A stretch of 64,000 nucleotides of DNA, taken from assembly GCF_029892065.1 (NCBI RefSeq), contig NZ_CP120373.1:3727001-3791000 (forward strand), read 5' to 3'. Below, one piece after another: positions 61,521-64,000 of the stretch. This DNA comes from Sinorhizobium garamanticum (GTDB taxonomy: Bacteria; Pseudomonadota; Alphaproteobacteria; Rhizobiales; Rhizobiaceae). Both the position numbers and the translations under genes were made by a program. The notes beneath the pieces were generated by a model. It saw only the letters and a program-made list of their open reading frames with translations. It was not told the origin of the DNA and did not search any database. Numbering within the stretch: position 1 is the stretch's first letter; each line of letters opens with the position of its first letter.

Positions 61521-62363
61521 TCAAAAGCGCTTGCGCCAGGTTGCGCGCCACATTCGCCATTGCCGCTGCCATTGGGCCGGCTGAATGGGGCGCTGGAGCA
61601 GACGCGCTCCCGCCTTTTCCGCCCGGTCGAACACCGGCTCGGCCAATGCCACCGGAGCGAAAGCGAAGAAATTCTGCGGAGAGATCGAGCCGATGCCCTG
61701 CCGCGCCTTGGCAAGATGATCCCTGCCAAAGCCGCAAAATGCGCTGATTGCCCGATCGATGGCCTTGGTGTCGCCGGCGGCCAGAAAAGTTTCCCGGTCC
61801 AGCCCGGTCGCACGCAGGAGATCTGCAGGAAGATAGACCTGGCCGCGCCGATGATGAATCGGCAGCAGCAAAAGGAGGCCGGCGACCGTCTGCGCGACTC
61901 CGGCATGTCCGGCGGCCTCCGCCGATTTCGCGGCGTTCGACGGATCAAGGATCAACGAGGAAAGCTGGATAAGGGCGGAAGCCGTTTCACCGGCATAGCC
62001 TTCCAGCGCCGATCTGTCCTGCATGGGATCGTCGTAAAGATCGAAAATCCGCGCATCGATCATGTTCTCGAGCACCGCGACCGGCAGATGATGTTCGCGA
62101 ATGCACTCCAGAAGCGCCTCCGCCAACGGATGCCCCTCACCGCTCGATTGCTCGTTCGAGAGAATGTCACGCCACCATTGCAGTCGGATTTCGCCGGGAA
62201 GCGGCTCGTGTATCAAGTCGCGCACCCGGGCGATCTCCGCGTAGAATGCATAGAGAGCCGCAAGCGAGCGTCGCTTTTCAGGTGGGGAAAGCAGGCAAGC
62301 CAAGTATCGATCGCGATCTGTGTCCCGCAAGGTTGCGAGAATCTGAGTATCGGCCTCTTGCAC
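61521..62363 (-). CDS. Squalene/phytoene synthase family protein (NDUFAF6-like)
   Basis: A 280-residue protein. DRDRYLACLLSPPEKRRSLAALYAFYAEIARVRDLIHEPLPGEIRLQWWRDIL is the family start. The first DxxxD-type motif of real synthases is weak (EIARVRD), and the second (DPMQD) is altered. ALEGYAGETASALIQLSSLIL and GLLLLLPIHHRRGQVYLPADLL are also typical. This is the bacterial relative of mitochondrial NDUFAF6 (complex I assembly), so it may not make squalene or phytoene. It ends the leftward operon with the Mth938-like and secDF genes, consistent with a complex I or membrane role. Confidence 0.8.
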   Translation of the reverse strand: MQEADTQILATLRDTDRDRYLACLLSPPEKRRSLAALYAFYAEIARVRDLIHEPLPGEIRLQWWRDILSNEQSSGEGHPLAEALLECIREHHLPVAVLENMIDARIFDLYDDPMQDRSALEGYAGETASALIQLSSLILDPSNAAKSAEAAGHAGVAQTVAGLLLLLPIHHRRGQVYLPADLLRATGLDRETFLAAGDTKAIDRAISAFCGFGRDHLAKARQGIGSISPQNFFAFAPVALAEPVFDRAEKAGARLLQRPIQPAQWQRQWRMWRATWRKRF

Positions 62364-62381
62364 GCACAGCTTCCTTCGAAA

Positions 62382-62768
62382 TCACACCGCGATCAGGGCC
62401 GCGGCAACGGCGCGCGATTCGGCGAGCATGACGTTATAGGTTCTAACCGCCGCCCCGGTGCTCATCGGATCGGATGAGATGTTCTGCGCGCGCAACGCGG
62501 CCTTCAGCTCGGCCGGCAAGGGGCGGATTTCGCGACCCGTCCCCACAAGTAGCACTTCGATCTCACGCGCTTCGTCCAGCACACGTTTGAATTTCTCCAG
62601 CGAAAGCGGATCACCCTCGACCGCGTCCCACGCATAGACGCCGGACGGCAACATGAGGACCGAGCCGCGGTGAGACATCTCCGCGAAGCGGAAGCCGCCG
62701 TTCCCATAAGCGTCTATCGGCGCCCGCCCGGGAAAGTGCGCTTGGCGCATTTCGATGCCTTTTGCCAT
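62382..62768 (-). CDS. Mth938-like (DUF498) domain protein, NDUFAF3 homologue
   Basis: A 128-residue protein with IDAYGNGGFRFAEMSHRGSVLMLPSGVYAWD, then EVLLVGTGREIRPLPAELKAALRAQNISSDPMSTGAAVRTYNVMLAESRAVAAALI. This is the Mth938/NDUFAF3 fold, a complex I assembly factor in mitochondria. ATG at 62768 is two bases before the secDF stop codon, so it is coupled to secDF. Adjacent NDUFAF3- and NDUFAF6-like genes in one unit suggest a shared respiratory complex role. Confidence 0.85.
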   Translation of the reverse strand: MAKGIEMRQAHFPGRAPIDAYGNGGFRFAEMSHRGSVLMLPSGVYAWDAVEGDPLSLEKFKRVLDEAREIEVLLVGTGREIRPLPAELKAALRAQNISSDPMSTGAAVRTYNVMLAESRAVAAALIAV

Positions 62769-62770
62769 TA

Positions 62771-64000
62771 TCAGGCCGTCCCTGTTGCCGCGTTCGGCTC
62801 GTCGTCGCGAGCGGGATTCTGCCCGCCGGCTCGGCCGCCTCGGCGGTTGAAGAGTATGAGAACCGGGCCCGCGATATAAATCGACGAGAGCGTTCCGACA
62901 ACCACGCCGAAAAGCAATGTCATGCTGAAAGAGCGAAGCAGACCGTCGCCAAACAGATAGAGCGCTGCAAGCGCCAATATCGTCGTTACAGCCGTCAGGA
63001 TGGTGCGTGAAAGCGTCTGGTTGATCGACGCATCGATGAGTACCGAGAGCGACATCTTTCGATAGCGTGTGTAATTCTCACGGATGCGATCGTAAATAAC
63101 GACGGTATCGTTCAACGAATAGCAGACGATGGTCAGCAGGGCGGCAATGCTCGCAAGATTGAACTCGGTGCGCGTGACGACAAGGAAGCCGATGGTCAGC
63201 AACACGTCATGCAGGGTTGCTATCATCGCGCCGAGCGCAAATCGCCATTCGAACCGGATCCAGACATAGAGCAGAATGGCCAAGACCGCCGCGCCTATAC
63301 CGAGGCTGCTGGCTCGTGTCAGTTCGTCGGAAGCGGCCGGTCCGACAACCTCAACCCGGCGGAACGTGTACTGGTCCTCCAGCTCAGCGCGAACCAATCC
63401 AATCGCGGTTTGTTCCGCATTGTCACCGGCCTCCTGTGAAGGAACGCGGACGAGGACGTCTCGTTCCGTGCCGAGTTCTTGAACCCGGACCTCCCCCAGG
63501 TTCAGCTCGTCAAGACGAGCGCGGATATCCGCGCTGTCGGCCGCGCCAGACTTTGCGCGAAGCTCGATAATCGATCCGCCCTTGAAATCCGCCCCGAAGT
63601 TGGGGCCTAGGCTGACAAGCAAGATCAGCGAAGCAAGCGACAGCGCGGCCATCAGAATAAAGACCGGATTGCGGATCGCCATGAACCGAATATCCGCCTC
63701 GCTGAAGAAACCGGTACGGATGCTTCGAGGCAATCGAGAGGGCCGGCGGCGGCGATACCATCCACGGACCAGTCGGCGTGTCAGGCTGTGGGCGGTCAGG
63801 ATCGTCGTCACGCTCCCGATCGCAAGCGTCACGGCAAAACCACGGAAGGCGCCGGAGCCGAAATAGAAAAGAATGGCACCGGCGATCGCCATCGTCAGGT
63901 TGGCATCGACGATGCTGCTGAAGACGCGTGAAAAGCCGGTGTCGAGTGCCTTTCGCAGCGGTCCGGGGCCGCGCGCCTCCTCGCGAAGGCGCTCGTAGAT
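62771..64000 (-). CDS. secDF: SecDF protein translocase subunit, C-terminal part
   Basis: The frame is open to the window edge with 410 codons visible. It begins in the last helices of the SecD half (SIVDANLTMAIAGAILFYFGSGAFRGFAVTLAIGSVTTILTAHSLTRRL). The SecF half follows: FMAIRNPVFILMAALSLASLILL, LGPNFGADFKGGSIIEL (SecF signature), a periplasmic domain, ASSLGIGAAVLAILLYVWIRFEW, DVLLTIGFLVVTRTEFNLASIAALLTIVCYSLNDTVVIYDRIREN and the end ALYLFGDGLLRSFSMTLLFGVVVGTLSSIYIAGPVLILF. The fused SecDF drives late export using proton flow. The N-terminal half lies outside. Confidence 0.95.
   Translation of the reverse strand: MYERLREEARGPGPLRKALDTGFSRVFSSIVDANLTMAIAGAILFYFGSGAFRGFAVTLAIGSVTTILTAHSLTRRLVRGWYRRRRPSRLPRSIRTGFFSEADIRFMAIRNPVFILMAALSLASLILLVSLGPNFGADFKGGSIIELRAKSGAADSADIRARLDELNLGEVRVQELGTERDVLVRVPSQEAGDNAEQTAIGLVRAELEDQYTFRRVEVVGPAASDELTRASSLGIGAAVLAILLYVWIRFEWRFALGAMIATLHDVLLTIGFLVVTRTEFNLASIAALLTIVCYSLNDTVVIYDRIRENYTRYRKMSLSVLIDASINQTLSRTILTAVTTILALAALYLFGDGLLRSFSMTLLFGVVVGTLSSIYIAGPVLILFNRRGGRAGGQNPARDDEPNAATGTA

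Overview
The window looks like chromosomal DNA of a Sinorhizobium/Ensifer species (alphaproteobacterium, Rhizobiaceae). The reasons are high GC, many copies of a Sinorhizobium-type intergenic palindromic repeat, paired DUF1127 genes, tandem anti-Shine-Dalgarno small RNAs of the rhizobial alpha-r14 type, and a core block hom, alanine-type aminotransferase, phaC, map, radC, corA, sthA, tig, trmFO. Species is not resolved.

Region by region. 1-5 kb is an eroded accessory stretch: a DnaQ-like exonuclease, a CoiA-like nuclease, an HNH endonuclease, a methyltransferase pseudogene interrupted by an AT-rich insert, and a nitrilase-family pseudogene. 5-12 kb carries an adenylate/guanylate cyclase with TPRs, tRNA-Arg, a complex-I-associated protein, tRNA-Pro, DUF192, a double cold-shock protein, glyoxalase I and an M15-type lipoprotein. 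Two near-identical tRNA-Glu(UUC) units follow at 12.2-12.5 kb.

12.6-30.2 kb is a surface-polysaccharide island: sulfotransferase, MsbA-type exporter, pyruvyltransferase-like protein, O-acyltransferase, KpsF/KdsD isomerase, a GT39 enzyme, GT2/GT92- and GT8-like enzymes, an ELM1-like protein, and up to four related proteins with a GxxPS nucleotide-binding start that resemble sialyltransferase-type families. It is bounded by tRNA-Glu genes.

30.6-41.5 kb is an integrated element of about 10.9 kb, bounded by a 49-bp direct repeat of the 3' half of tRNA-Glu(CUC). All recognisable genes read leftward: tyrosine integrase, AlpA-like protein, a lambda-O-like replication protein with iterons inside its gene, small phage proteins, HK97 prohead protease and major capsid protein, then a retron (msr-msd plus an Ec67-like reverse transcriptase fused to TOPRIM), a small HTH protein, and a BstA-like protein behind a hairpin that covers its ribosome binding site. 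No terminase, portal or tail gene is visible. This fits a capsid-encoding phage satellite or remnant prophage carrying two anti-phage modules, and is the most interesting part of the window.

41.6-64 kb returns to ordinary chromosome: tRNA-Glu, recJ, hom, aminotransferase, lipoprotein, phaC-sfsA-map-radC, corA, sthA, tig, tRNA-Leu, a DUF2157/GDYXXLXY pair, two tandem anti-SD sRNAs, two DUF1127 genes, trmFO, and a secDF operon that also encodes homologues of two mitochondrial complex I assembly factors.
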